The notes below the pieces were generated by a model that searched no databases, was not told where the DNA came from, and saw only the letters and a program-made list of their open reading frames with translations. This document shows, one piece after another, positions 1-7,260 of a stretch of DNA of 13,218 bases. Source of the DNA: Burkholderiaceae bacterium (GTDB lineage: Bacteria > Pseudomonadota > Gammaproteobacteria > Burkholderiales > Burkholderiaceae_C). The stretch's first letter is position 1, and each line of letters starts with the position of its first letter. The position numbers were made by a program, and so were the translations under genes. The stretch spans positions 1-13,218 of the forward strand of contig JAFMJA010000051.1 in the NCBI GenBank assembly GCA_017853735.1, read 5' to 3'.

Positions 1-486
1 GATGACCGAATGCATTCCCAGTTTGGTGACGCCACGCTCGATTTCCTTGGCTGCAGCCTGCGGATCGTGTGGGGCAATAGCGATCATGCCGGCAAAGCGG
101 GTGGGATGACGACGCACCGCCTCTGCGAGCTGGTCATTGGCACTTTGCGCGAATGACACTGCGGTGGCCTTGTCCATGATCTGGGTGCCCGGCGAGGTGA
201 TAGCCACCACGGCCATGTCGATGCCCGACTCGTCCATATGCTGTAGCCGGACCTGGTCCAGGTCAGTCAGGCAGCGCATGATGTGCTGGGCCCGCTCGCT
301 CTGGCTGCTCATGTAAAAGCCCATCAGGCCTCGAAAGCCGGCATCCGCATCTGCATGATTGAGAATCTTTTTGTAGATTTCCAGCTGCTCCTGGGGAGCC
401 CACGCCTCTTCGGTGGCAATGCGCTTGTAAGGGACCTTGGCAGGTCGGCTGGGATTGCCCGTATTGGGCATTTTGAGTTCCATCAT
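1..486 (-). CDS. Amidohydrolase family protein, LigW-like aromatic decarboxylase (partial, N-terminal 162 codons)
   Basis: The reading frame stays open from the ATG at 486-484 to the left edge, so the C-terminal half is missing. After a variable leader of about 20 residues comes KRIATEEAW (residues 21-29). The first Glu of TEEA (E26) matches the metal-ligand position of the amidohydrolase/ACMSD-type decarboxylase family. GFYMSSQSERA, then MDESGID, then an ITSPGTQ segment and a RRHPTRFAGMIAIAPHDP segment follow in the order I recall for 5-carboxyvanillate decarboxylase (LigW) and related enzymes. Those remove a carboxyl group from an aromatic acid using a divalent metal. Further metal ligands (His, Asp) would lie off the window. 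Two adjacent ATG codons (486 and 483) could both start it; neither has a strong Shine-Dalgarno. It lies 53 bp behind moaE on the same strand and probably is not part of that operon's function. The family call is firm; the substrate is inference, and a gamma-resorcylate-type or uncharacterised amidohydrolase is possible. Confidence 0.85.
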   Translation of the reverse strand, partial: MMELKMPNTGNPSRPAKVPYKRIATEEAWAPQEQLEIYKKILNHADADAGFRGLMGFYMSSQSERAQHIMRCLTDLDQVRLQHMDESGIDMAVVAITSPGTQIMDKATAVSFAQSANDQLAEAVRRHPTRFAGMIAIAPHDPQAAAKEIERGVTKLGMHSVI

Positions 487-539
487 GAGTGAGCCTGTGG
501 GTGGTAAAAAATTAAGTTTTCCGCTTGAATGGTTCTGTT

Positions 540-1025
540 TCAGCCGGCTCCGGTCAGGTTGTCTGAGCCGATGCCCCAACGCTTGAGCGCCTGATCATCG
601 CTGACCCGTGCATCCACCCAGCGTTCACCTCTGGGGGTTTGCTCCTTTTTCCAGAAAGGCGCCTGGGTTTTCAGATAGTCCATCAGGAACTCGCAGGCCA
701 GAAAACTCTGGCCACGATGGGCCGATGTCACCAGGACCAGAACGATCTGGTCCAGGGGTTGCAAGAGACCCACACGGTGAATGACGCGGGCCGCATAGAT
801 GTCAAAGCGTTTGAGGGCCTCGTCAATCATGGCTTCAATGGCCTTTTCAGTCATGCCAGGATAGTGCTCGAGCTCCATGGCGCGCACGCTCTGGCCGTCG
901 TTGCGATCACGAACCGTACCGACAAAGGCGCATACCGCACCCACGCGGCTGTCCTGCGCGCGCAATGCTGCCGTCTCGACACTGAGATCAAAATCGGCGG
1001 TCTGGATAGAAACGCGATTCGTCAT
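540..1025 (-). CDS. moaE: Molybdopterin synthase large subunit MoaE
   Basis: This is the catalytic subunit of molybdopterin synthase, a cytoplasmic MoaD2-MoaE2 complex that transfers two sulfurs from MoaD thiocarboxylate to cyclic pyranopterin monophosphate. The 161-residue protein has the family landmarks: FVGTVRD with R39, MELEHYPGM (50-58), HRVGLLQPLD (83-92), SAHRGQ (101-106) and the active-site stretch around K119 and K126 (KTQAPFWKKE). These lysines and R39 fall at the same numbers I recall for the E. coli enzyme. The frame stays open upstream to 1070, but that extension would run backwards into moaD. The ATG at 1025 lies one base after the moaD stop and gives the normal family length, so it is preferred. 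It is the last gene of the alaA-to-moaE run, and its translation is probably coupled to moaD. Confidence 0.96.
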   Translation of the reverse strand: MTNRVSIQTADFDLSVETAALRAQDSRVGAVCAFVGTVRDRNDGQSVRAMELEHYPGMTEKAIEAMIDEALKRFDIYAARVIHRVGLLQPLDQIVLVLVTSAHRGQSFLACEFLMDYLKTQAPFWKKEQTPRGERWVDARVSDDQALKRWGIGSDNLTGAG

Positions 1026-1026
1026 C

Positions 1027-1278
1027 TCAGCCGCCAGTGACCGGTGGGAAGAAAGCCAGCTCACAACCATCGACCAGTTGTAGCTCCTCCTTGCACATCA
1101 CCTGGTTGAGCGCCACCCGGACCGCGCGGCCGCGGGACAGGACTTCAGCGTACGCACCGCCGCGGGCGATCAGTTCATCGCGCAGCATGGCCAGTGTGGT
1201 GGCATCGGTCTGCACCTGTTCACCCGATTTTCCCAAGCCCTCTCGGATGGCGGCAAAGTACTTGATGTTGACTTTCAT
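1027..1278 (-). CDS. moaD: Molybdopterin synthase sulfur carrier subunit MoaD
   Basis: This small ubiquitin-like protein of 83 residues carries the sulfur for dithiolene formation. The key feature is the C-terminal TGG, whose terminal glycine is adenylated by MoeB and converted to a thiocarboxylate before docking into the MoaE active site. The beta-grasp pattern is visible: MKVNIKYFAAIRE at the N-terminus, and an LVDGCELAFFPPVTGG tail typical of MoaD. Its ATG overlaps the moeA stop in an ATGA quartet (1275-1278), a strong sign of translational coupling. Only one base separates its own stop from the moaE ATG. That keeps the two subunits, needed in equal amounts, on one message. No moeB or moaA/moaC is present in the window, so those must be elsewhere. 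Confidence 0.96.
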   Translation of the reverse strand: MKVNIKYFAAIREGLGKSGEQVQTDATTLAMLRDELIARGGAYAEVLSRGRAVRVALNQVMCKEELQLVDGCELAFFPPVTGG

Positions 1279-2525
1279 GCCAGCATCTCAGAAAAGGCGA
1301 TGAAATTCACCAGGTCACCTTTGGCGATCGTTCTGCCGGCTGGGTTATCCACCAGACCGTCCCCCCAGACCGCCGAGGTCAGGACTCCTGAACTCTGGTT
1401 GGGAAACAAATCCAGCCCACCAGCTGAATTGCGACGCACCCGCAGGAATTCACGGCGCCGGTCAGCGCGCGGCCAGTCGAAATCTGCCCGCAAGGCGGTA
1501 CGCGCCGGATGCACCTGCTGCACTCCCTGCAGTTTGAGCAAAAACGGACGCACCAGCAGTAAAAAAGTGACAAAGCTTGAAACAGGGTTGCCAGGCAAGC
1601 CAATGAAATGACAGGGGCCAGCCGGTGACACACCAGCAATTCGGCCGTATGCAAAAGGCTTTCCGGGCTTGATATCAATTTGCCATAGGTCGAGTTCGCC
1701 CAGTGCCTGTACCGCCGGCTTGATGTGATCCTCCTCGCCAACCGATACCCCGCCACTGGTCACGATAAGGTCGTTATCCTGCGCAGCCCGGCTGAGCGCA
1801 TCCAGGGTGGCTGCGCGCTGGTCAGGAACAATTCCAAAATCGCGCACCTCGCAGCCCAAGCGCAGCAACAAGGCGCGCAGGAAGAAGCGGTTGGAGTTGT
1901 AAATAGAGCCAGGCGGCATGCGTTCTGGCGCAATCTCACCGGGCATGACCAATTCATCCCCGGTAGAAAACAGAGCGACCCGGGGTCGGCGCACCACGCC
2001 AAGCGTTGGCAAGCCGATACTGGCAGCCAAGCCCAGTTCCGCGGGCCCCAGGCGGGTACCTGCAGGCAATACCACTGCCCCTTTGGTGACGTCTTCGCCC
2101 GCGCGTCGAATCCATTGACCGACCTGGGGCACCACTTGCACGCGCACCTGCGCACCACCACCCAGCGCTTCACAGGACTCCTGCATCACGATGCTGTCTG
2201 CGCCTGGCGGTACGGGGGCGCCCGTAAAAATGCGTGCGGCCTGACCGGGCATCAGCTGGTGCCCGTGCTGTCCAGCCGGTATGCGCTGACTCACCTCCAG
2301 AACAGACCCAGCCACCGGCACATCCGCGCAACTCAGGGCATAGCCATCCATGGAACTGTTGTCCTCGGGGGGCACCTGCAGTGATGAACGCAAATCGGCA
2401 GTCAAGACGCGACCGTCAGCGTCAAAGGTGCTGACCTGCTCCTGCGCAGTGAGTGCAATGGCCTTGCCCAGCAACTCTTGCAGGGCCTGGTCAAGTGGCT
2501 TGAGGGGTGATCCAGGTTTGTTCAT
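1275..2525 (-). CDS. moeA: Molybdopterin molybdenumtransferase MoeA
   Basis: MoeA inserts molybdate into molybdopterin (as MPT-AMP delivered by a MogA/MoaB-type enzyme) to give Moco, in the cytoplasm. The 416-residue length is normal. Landmarks in order: NSSMDGYA at 56-63, containing the conserved Asp of the metal site; ARIFTGAPVPPGAD near residue 100; RPRVALFSTGDEL near 190; TSGGVSVGEEDH near 255, the MPT-binding GGxS(V/M)G motif; and FIGLPGNPVSS near 310. The order fits domains I-IV of MoeA. The start is ATG at 2525, inside the last codons of mobB (stop 2522-2524) in an ATGA overlap. The stop overlaps the moaD start in the same way. This double overlap places it firmly in a coupled mobB-moeA-moaD-moaE block. 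No truncation or missing motif is seen. Confidence 0.97.
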   Translation of the reverse strand: MNKPGSPLKPLDQALQELLGKAIALTAQEQVSTFDADGRVLTADLRSSLQVPPEDNSSMDGYALSCADVPVAGSVLEVSQRIPAGQHGHQLMPGQAARIFTGAPVPPGADSIVMQESCEALGGGAQVRVQVVPQVGQWIRRAGEDVTKGAVVLPAGTRLGPAELGLAASIGLPTLGVVRRPRVALFSTGDELVMPGEIAPERMPPGSIYNSNRFFLRALLLRLGCEVRDFGIVPDQRAATLDALSRAAQDNDLIVTSGGVSVGEEDHIKPAVQALGELDLWQIDIKPGKPFAYGRIAGVSPAGPCHFIGLPGNPVSSFVTFLLLVRPFLLKLQGVQQVHPARTALRADFDWPRADRRREFLRVRRNSAGGLDLFPNQSSGVLTSAVWGDGLVDNPAGRTIAKGDLVNFIAFSEMLA

Positions 2526-3055
2526 ATCTGCATCTCGAAGCTGTACTCAAATCGATGTGCCTGTTCGATCAGCCAATCCGCCAGGACGTCCACCTGATCC
2601 AGCTCAAAAACCGGTCGCAAGGTTTTATGCGGCAATTGTGCCGGCGCGTTGGTGGCGATGGCAATCACAAAATCATCATCGATGTATCGGGCCAGCTTGC
2701 CGGTCTCCGGTCGCCATACCTCAATCTTCAGAAGGTCGCTCTGCTTGAATCCTTCCACCAGCACCCAATCCACCCCCTGGTACAGCTCAGCAATCAGCTG
2801 ATGCACAGTCAAAGATGCGCTTTGCTCAAATTCTCGCATCAGGGCCAGGCGCTGGTTGGATGCCACCACCACCTCGAACGCACCAGCCTCACGATGCCGA
2901 TGGGTATCCTTGCCTGGATGGTCAATATCAAATTTGTGGTGCGCGTGTTTGACCACCGAGACGCGCTGGCCGCGCAGCTTCAGGGCCGGGATCAGGCGCT
3001 CGACCAGAGTCGTCTTGCCGGCACCGGAATCCCCTGAGAATGCGACCACTTTCAT
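2522..3055 (-). CDS. mobB: Molybdopterin-guanine dinucleotide biosynthesis protein MobB
   Basis: MobB is a GTP-binding P-loop protein thought to assist MobA in attaching GMP to Moco, giving the bis-MGD form used by DMSO-reductase-family enzymes. The protein of about 177 residues opens with MKVVAFSGDSGAGKTTLVE; the Walker A GDSGAGKTT is at 8-16. A KHAHHKFDID...GKDT segment follows, typical of the family, with a histidine-rich switch region and then WVLVEGFK in the middle. The frame is open upstream to 3103, but that would overlap thrC by 41 bases. The ATG at 3055, 7 bp after the thrC stop, puts the P-loop at the usual distance from the N-terminus and is preferred, although only a weak ribosome site (AAG) precedes it. 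mobA is not in this window. MobB at the head of moeA-moaD-moaE suggests bis-MGD enzymes in this organism (inference). Confidence 0.95.
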   Translation of the reverse strand: MKVVAFSGDSGAGKTTLVERLIPALKLRGQRVSVVKHAHHKFDIDHPGKDTHRHREAGAFEVVVASNQRLALMREFEQSASLTVHQLIAELYQGVDWVLVEGFKQSDLLKIEVWRPETGKLARYIDDDFVIAIATNAPAQLPHKTLRPVFELDQVDVLADWLIEQAHRFEYSFEMQI

Positions 3056-3062
3056 CTTGACA

Positions 3063-4490
3063 TCAATCGCAGTGTGCTGCGATGTAACGCTTGACCGTCT
3101 CAAGATCGGCCTCGATGACTTTCACACGCTTGGGCAGGTCTTCGATTCCAACAAATTTTTCCGGACGAGTGGGCTCCTGCCCCAGGGCTTGCACGATCGT
3201 CGCTGCAAATTTGATCGGCAGGGCTGTCTCCAGCACGATCATGGGTACACCGCCACGCAGATATTGCCGAGCAACCTTGATGCCATCGGCCGTATGGGTA
3301 TCAACCATCTGTCCATGGCGCTCATAGGTTTCACGGATGGTTTTCAATCGCTCAGCGTGGGAGCTTTTGCCACTGAGAAATCCGTACTTGGAGGCCGCCT
3401 GAGCAAATGCGGCATCGGCACTCAGATCGAACCGGCCTGTTTTGCCAAGTTGTTCGCCAAACAAGGATTTCACCCTGAGGCCGTCCCGACCCAAGAGGTC
3501 GAATACAAAGCGCTCAAAGTTGCTGGCCTTGGAAATATCCATGGATGGACTGGAGGTTTCGTAGGTATCTTTTGGGGCACGGACTCGGTACACCCCGGTT
3601 CGGAAAAACTCATCCAGTACATCATTTTCATTGGTTGCCAACACCAATTGATCGATCGGCAGCCCCATCATGCGTGCCACATGCCCAGCGCAGATGTTGC
3701 CAAAATTCCCGGAGGGAACGGCAAAACTGACTTTCTGGGTATTCGCGCTGGTCGCCTGGAAATAGCCCGCAAAGTAATAGACCACCTGCGCCACCAGGCG
3801 CGCCCAGTTGATCGAATTGACTGTCCCGATCTTGTAGCGACGCTTGAAATCAAGATCGTTCGACACCGCCTTGACAAGATCCTGGCAGTCGTCAAAGACA
3901 CCCTTGACTGCAAGATTGTGGATATTGGCATCCTGCAGACTGAACATCTGAGCTTGCTGAAAAGGGCTCATGCGGCCATAGGGACTGGTCATGAACACAC
4001 GAATCCCTTTCTTGCCGCGCATGGCGTACTCGGCAGCACTGCCAGTGTCGCCGGATGTGGCACCGAGGATATTCAGCACTTCACCGCGACGCGTCAGCTC
4101 ATACTCGAACAAATTACCCAGCAGCTGCATGGCCATGTCCTTGAAGGCCAGGGTTGGGCCATTGGATAGTGCCTGCAGGAACAGGCCGCTCTCCAGTTGT
4201 CGCAAGGGCACGATCTGATCGGTGCCGAACACTTCTGAGGTATAGGTCTTGCGACAGAGCGCGCGCAGGTCCTGCGCGGGAATGTCATCGATATAAAGCG
4301 AGAGAATCTCAAATGCCAGGTCGGCATAGGACAGGCCGCGCCACTGCGACAGCCTGGCGTCATCCACCTGCGGGTAAAACTCAGGCAAGTAAAGGCCGCC
4401 ATCGGGCGCGAGTCCTTCGAGCAGGATTTCGCAGAAGCGTTTGCGCTGGGAACTGTCGTTTGCTGCGGTTCGGGTACTGAGGTATTTCAT
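3063..4490 (-). CDS. thrC: Threonine synthase
   Basis: This PLP enzyme converts O-phosphohomoserine to threonine and phosphate, the last step of the threonine branch of the aspartate pathway. The 475-residue protein is of the longer fold-type II ThrC class, with an N-terminal extension starting MKYLSTR and an APDGGLYLPE segment (28-37). The PLP-binding lysine is K117 in TLAFKDMAMQ. The GATSGDTGSAA loop (143-153) binds cofactor phosphate. The start at 4490 is preceded by AAGGG at a sensible distance. It lies 93 bp downstream of hom on the same strand and 7 bp before mobB, so cofactor genes appear to be read from the threonine message. A homoserine kinase gene (thrB), needed between hom and thrC, is not in the window. 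Confidence 0.97.
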   Translation of the reverse strand: MKYLSTRTAANDSSQRKRFCEILLEGLAPDGGLYLPEFYPQVDDARLSQWRGLSYADLAFEILSLYIDDIPAQDLRALCRKTYTSEVFGTDQIVPLRQLESGLFLQALSNGPTLAFKDMAMQLLGNLFEYELTRRGEVLNILGATSGDTGSAAEYAMRGKKGIRVFMTSPYGRMSPFQQAQMFSLQDANIHNLAVKGVFDDCQDLVKAVSNDLDFKRRYKIGTVNSINWARLVAQVVYYFAGYFQATSANTQKVSFAVPSGNFGNICAGHVARMMGLPIDQLVLATNENDVLDEFFRTGVYRVRAPKDTYETSSPSMDISKASNFERFVFDLLGRDGLRVKSLFGEQLGKTGRFDLSADAAFAQAASKYGFLSGKSSHAERLKTIRETYERHGQMVDTHTADGIKVARQYLRGGVPMIVLETALPIKFAATIVQALGQEPTRPEKFVGIEDLPKRVKVIEADLETVKRYIAAHCD

Positions 4491-4583
4491 AAAAGCCCTT
4501 GGCTCGAAGTCCTAGCCAGGTCCAAACTATCTTGCCATCACTAGGTTGCAGTTAGGCATGGCCTGTGCTCTGCCAGTCAAGGC

Positions 4584-5906
4584 TTAGCTCAGTTCTTCCT
4601 TGCGAATGCGCACAATCGGCGCCAGCACTGTAGGCAGATCCTGCAAGCGTATCAGCGCATCGTTCATGGTGCCCTCGCGTGCCTCGTGGGTCAGGATGAT
4701 CAGGTCGGTGGAAGTAGCGCCCTCCCCGCCAACCTCGTCCGCCTCGCGCTGCAAGACGGCGTCAATGCTGATATTGGCATCAGCCAGGATGCCAGTGACC
4801 TTGGCCAAAACGCCAGCCTGGTCGGCAACGCGCAAGCGAAGGTAATAGCTGGTCACCACCTCGCTCATGGGAAGCACAGGCAGCTTGCTCATGGCATCAG
4901 GCTGAAATGCCAGATGCGGCACGCGGTTCAGGGGGTCTGCAGTATGCAGCCGGGCCACATCCACCAGATCGGCAATCACCGCACTCGCGGTGGGCTCGGA
5001 GCCAGCGCCTTTGCCATAGTAGAGCGTGGTTCCGACCGCGTCCCCGTTCACCACCACCGCATTCATGGCACCTTCCACATTGGCGATCAGTCGCTTGGCC
5101 GGGATCAGGCTGGGATGGACCCTGAGCTCAATGCCCATTTCAGCGCGCTTGGTGATGCCCAGCAATTTGATGCGATAACCCAGTTGTTCGGCATAACGGA
5201 TGTCGGTCGCTTCCAAGCGGGTGATGCCTTCCACATAGGCTTTATCGAACTGAACTGGAATGCCAAAAGCAATGGCGCTCATGATGGTCGCCTTATGCGC
5301 AGCATCGACCCCCTCGATATCAAAGCTTGGATCTGCCTCAGCATAGCCCAGGCGCTGGGCTTCCTTCAGGACCACTCCGAAATCCAGACCTTTTTCCCGC
5401 ATTTCAGACAGGATGAAATTGGTGGTCCCGTTGATGATGCCGGCAATCCACTGGATACGGTTGGCGCTCAGCCCTTCACGCAGGGCTTTGATGATCGGAA
5501 TGCCACCCGCAACAGCTGCTTCAAACGCGACCATCACGCCCTTGGCGGAGGCGGCGGCAAAAATCTCGGTGCCATGCACCGCCAGCAGCGCCTTGTTGGC
5601 GGTGACAACATGCTTGCCTGCTGCAATCGCCTGCAGAACCAGCGACTTGGCAATACCGTAGCCCCCGATGAGCTCCACCACGATATCGATATCCGGATTG
5701 GCGATCACCTGGCGGGCATCGTCGACCACAGTCACATCCGGCCCCACGATGGCGCGCGCGCGCGCAAGATCAAGGTCGGCCACCATGGTGATCTCGATGC
5801 CTCGGCCGGCACGCCGCTTGATCTCCTCCTGGTTGCGTTTGAGCACATTGAATGTGCCGGTGCCCACCGTCCCAATGCCCAACAATCCAACTTGTATCGA
5901 TTTCAT
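4584..5906 (-). CDS. hom: Homoserine dehydrogenase, monofunctional with C-terminal ACT domain
   Basis: Hom reduces aspartate semialdehyde to homoserine with NAD(P)H, the branch point to threonine and methionine. The protein has about 440 residues. A Rossmann nucleotide-binding motif GLLGIGTVGTG lies at 8-18. VTANKALL (101-108) and GYAEADPSFDIEGVDAAHKA (188-206) carry the conserved catalytic residues. The last ~90 residues (YYLRLRVADQAGVLAKVTGI onward) form an ACT domain, which in the family confers threonine feedback inhibition. The frame could start at GTG 5915, but a GAAG ribosome site at 5915-5918 sits 8 bases before the ATG at 5906 and overlaps that GTG, so the ATG is chosen. It lies 46 bp after alaA. 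There is no fused aspartokinase domain, as is usual for betaproteobacteria. A (GC)7 tract falls in the coding sequence at 5752-5765. Confidence 0.97.
   Translation of the reverse strand: MKSIQVGLLGIGTVGTGTFNVLKRNQEEIKRRAGRGIEITMVADLDLARARAIVGPDVTVVDDARQVIANPDIDIVVELIGGYGIAKSLVLQAIAAGKHVVTANKALLAVHGTEIFAAASAKGVMVAFEAAVAGGIPIIKALREGLSANRIQWIAGIINGTTNFILSEMREKGLDFGVVLKEAQRLGYAEADPSFDIEGVDAAHKATIMSAIAFGIPVQFDKAYVEGITRLEATDIRYAEQLGYRIKLLGITKRAEMGIELRVHPSLIPAKRLIANVEGAMNAVVVNGDAVGTTLYYGKGAGSEPTASAVIADLVDVARLHTADPLNRVPHLAFQPDAMSKLPVLPMSEVVTSYYLRLRVADQAGVLAKVTGILADANISIDAVLQREADEVGGEGATSTDLIILTHEAREGTMNDALIRLQDLPTVLAPIVRIRKEELS
5752..5765. repeat. (GC)7 dinucleotide tract inside hom
   Basis: Fourteen alternating G and C bases encode Ala-Arg-Ala-Arg near residue 50 of Hom. 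It is the only such tract noticed. It could be slippage-prone or adopt Z-form DNA, but the encoded residues sit in an ordinary surface helix after the Rossmann motif, so codon choice in a GC-rich genome explains it adequately. Confidence 0.8.
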
Positions 5907-5914
5907 GGATGACA

Positions 5915-5918
5915 CTTC
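5915..5918 (-). promoter_or_regulatory. Ribosome binding site that fixes the hom start
   Basis: The minus strand reads GAAG eight bases before the ATG at 5906. The alternative GTG at 5915 overlaps this site and has no site of its own, so the shorter protein is preferred. Confidence 0.6.
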
Positions 5919-5952
5919 AACTTGGCGTCATGGCGCCGGTTCAACGAGGGGC

Positions 5953-7182
5953 TCAGGCGCTGGTATGGCGCTTGCGGTAATTTTCCAGAAACCTGGCGAT
6001 GCGCGCGATGGCATCGCGCAGATCGTCTTCGTGCGGCAGGAAAACCAGACGGAAGTGATCTGGCCAGGGCCAATTGAAGCCAGTACCCTGGACCAGGAGC
6101 ACACGTGTCTCCTCCAGCAATTCGAGAATGAACTGTTGGTCGTTTTCGATGGGATAGATCTTTGGATCTAGCCGGGGAAACATGTACAGCCCAGCCTGCG
6201 GCTTGACACAGCTGACCCCGGGGATTGCCGTCATCAGCTCGTAGGCGATGTCGCGCTGCCGGCGCAGTCGCCCACCTTCGCAAATCAGGTCATTGATGGT
6301 CTGGTAGCCGCCCAGCGCGGTCTGGATCGCCGACTGCCCAGGGACATTGGCACACAACCGCATCGAAGACAACATGTTCAAGCCTTCGATATAGTCTCTG
6401 GCGCCTCTCTTGTCACCAGAAACCACCAGCCAGCCAGCACGGTACCCGCAAGAGCGATAGCTCTTGGACAATGAGTTGAAAGTCAGGGTGAGCACATCCT
6501 GCGACAGGCTGCCTATGGCCGTGTGTCTGGCACCATCGTACAAAACCTTGTCATAGACCTCGTCGGCCATGACAACCAGGTTGTGCTGACGGGCAATCTC
6601 GATGATGCCCAGCAGCATCTCGTTGGAGTAGAGCGCGCCGGTCGGATTGTTGGGGTTGATCACCACGATGCCCTTGGTACGCGGGGTAATCTTGGCACGG
6701 ATGTCGTCCAGGTCAGGCATCCAGCCACGCGACTCATCACACAGATAGTGCACCGGCTTACCACCCGACAAACTGACCGCAGCAGTCCACAGGGGATAAT
6801 CTGGCGCTGGCAGCAACATCTCGTCCCCGTCGTTGAGCAGACAGTTGGTGGCCATGACGATCAGCTCGCTGGCGCCATTGCCAAGGTAGATATCGTCCAG
6901 GCCGACACCCTTGATGCCCTGCTCCTGCGTGTACTGCATCACCGCCTTGCGGGCAACGAAAATACCCTTGCTGTCAGAATAGGCTGCGGCAGCAGGCAGG
7001 CTGCGGATCATGTCCTGACGGATTTCTTCAGGCGCCTCAAAGCCAAACACCGCAAGATTGCCGATGTTCAGCTTGATGATGGTGTGGCCCTCTTCTTCCA
7101 TCTGCTTGGCCCGTTCCATCACGGGCCCGCGGATGTCGTAACAAACATTGGCCAATTTGTCTGATTTTCGGATCGCTTTCAA
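5953..7182 (-). CDS. alaA: Alanine aminotransferase AlaA-type, PLP-dependent (TTG start)
   Basis: This class I/II fold-type I aminotransferase interconverts alanine/2-oxoglutarate and pyruvate/glutamate. The 409-residue sequence tracks E. coli AlaA (YfbQ) closely: KLANVCYDIRGPV (9-21), DEMLLPAPDYPLWTAAVSLS (120-139), VINPNNPTG (174-182), the PLP lysine K240 in FNSLSKSYR, and FNWPWPDHFR near the C-terminus. The start codon is TTG at 7182-7180. A GGAGGG ribosome site (7186-7191) lies only 3 bases upstream, and homologues begin MK-I-KSDKL, so the TTG matches the family N-terminus. The next ATG (residue 22) would delete the conserved CYDIRGPV. It is the first gene of the run into hom and thrC. 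AlaC-type or aspartate aminotransferase is less likely given the motif match. Confidence 0.94.
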   Translation of the reverse strand: MKAIRKSDKLANVCYDIRGPVMERAKQMEEEGHTIIKLNIGNLAVFGFEAPEEIRQDMIRSLPAAAAYSDSKGIFVARKAVMQYTQEQGIKGVGLDDIYLGNGASELIVMATNCLLNDGDEMLLPAPDYPLWTAAVSLSGGKPVHYLCDESRGWMPDLDDIRAKITPRTKGIVVINPNNPTGALYSNEMLLGIIEIARQHNLVVMADEVYDKVLYDGARHTAIGSLSQDVLTLTFNSLSKSYRSCGYRAGWLVVSGDKRGARDYIEGLNMLSSMRLCANVPGQSAIQTALGGYQTINDLICEGGRLRRQRDIAYELMTAIPGVSCVKPQAGLYMFPRLDPKIYPIENDQQFILELLEETRVLLVQGTGFNWPWPDHFRLVFLPHEDDLRDAIARIARFLENYRKRHTSA

Positions 7183-7185
7183 AAT

Positions 7186-7191
7186 CCCTCC
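7186..7191 (-). promoter_or_regulatory. Ribosome binding site of alaA, close to a TTG start
   Basis: The minus strand reads GGAGGG three bases before TTG. The match to the anti-Shine-Dalgarno is strong but the spacing is unusually short. It supports initiation at the rare TTG and may set a modest expression level for the first gene of the operon. Confidence 0.65.
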
Positions 7192-7216
7192 GGCGCCAGC
7201 AGAGACTGGCGAAACC

Positions 7217-7222
7217 TATAAT
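7217..7222 (+). promoter_or_regulatory. Candidate -10 element in the divergent alaA / Mth938-like gene region
   Basis: TATAAT, a perfect sigma-70 -10 hexamer on the plus strand, lies about 38 bp before the ATG at 7261. No good -35 is visible at 16-18 bp spacing. The only A/T-rich patch in this 78-bp divergent region is here, so the minus-strand promoter for alaA may overlap it (the reverse strand reads ATTATAGGT). If so, the two directions would compete. Confidence 0.45.
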
Positions 7223-7260
7223 TTGACCACAGTTCGGCCCCATCCGGGCTGCATTGCCCA

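Noticed and set aside
283..492. A small plus-strand open frame near the left edge
   Set aside because: It lies antisense within the amidohydrolase coding frame, which continues unbroken to the edge and carries family motifs.
487..539. A terminator for moaE or promoter for the amidohydrolase gene
   Set aside because: An A/T-rich patch is present, but no hairpin with adequate stem or matched -35/-10 pair could be found.
1026..1070. An upstream extension of moaE to 1070
   Set aside because: It would overlap the end of moaD by over 40 bases and add 15 residues absent from the family; the ATG at 1025 fits better.
1725..2384. A 219-codon plus-strand open frame opposite moeA
   Set aside because: Antisense shadow with no motif; the MoeA motifs are intact on the other strand.
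3056..3103. An upstream extension of mobB to 3103
   Set aside because: It would overlap thrC and push the P-loop away from the N-terminus.
2856..4169. A 437-codon open frame on the plus strand opposite mobB/thrC
   Set aside because: It runs antisense to a clearly recognised threonine synthase, its translation shows no family motif, and long antisense frames are expected opposite GC-rich coding sequence.
4491..4583. A regulatory element or separate promoter between hom and thrC
   Set aside because: Only short inverted repeats (such as AGGC/GCCT at 4554-4564) and no convincing -35/-10 pair; nothing beyond a plain spacer with the thrC ribosome site is supported.
4686..5912. A 408-codon plus-strand open frame opposite hom
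   Set aside because: Antisense shadow of homoserine dehydrogenase; histidine/glutamine-rich translation with no recognisable domain and no ribosome site.
6523..7164. A 213-codon plus-strand open frame opposite alaA
   Set aside because: Antisense shadow; the minus-strand aminotransferase motifs explain the sequence fully.
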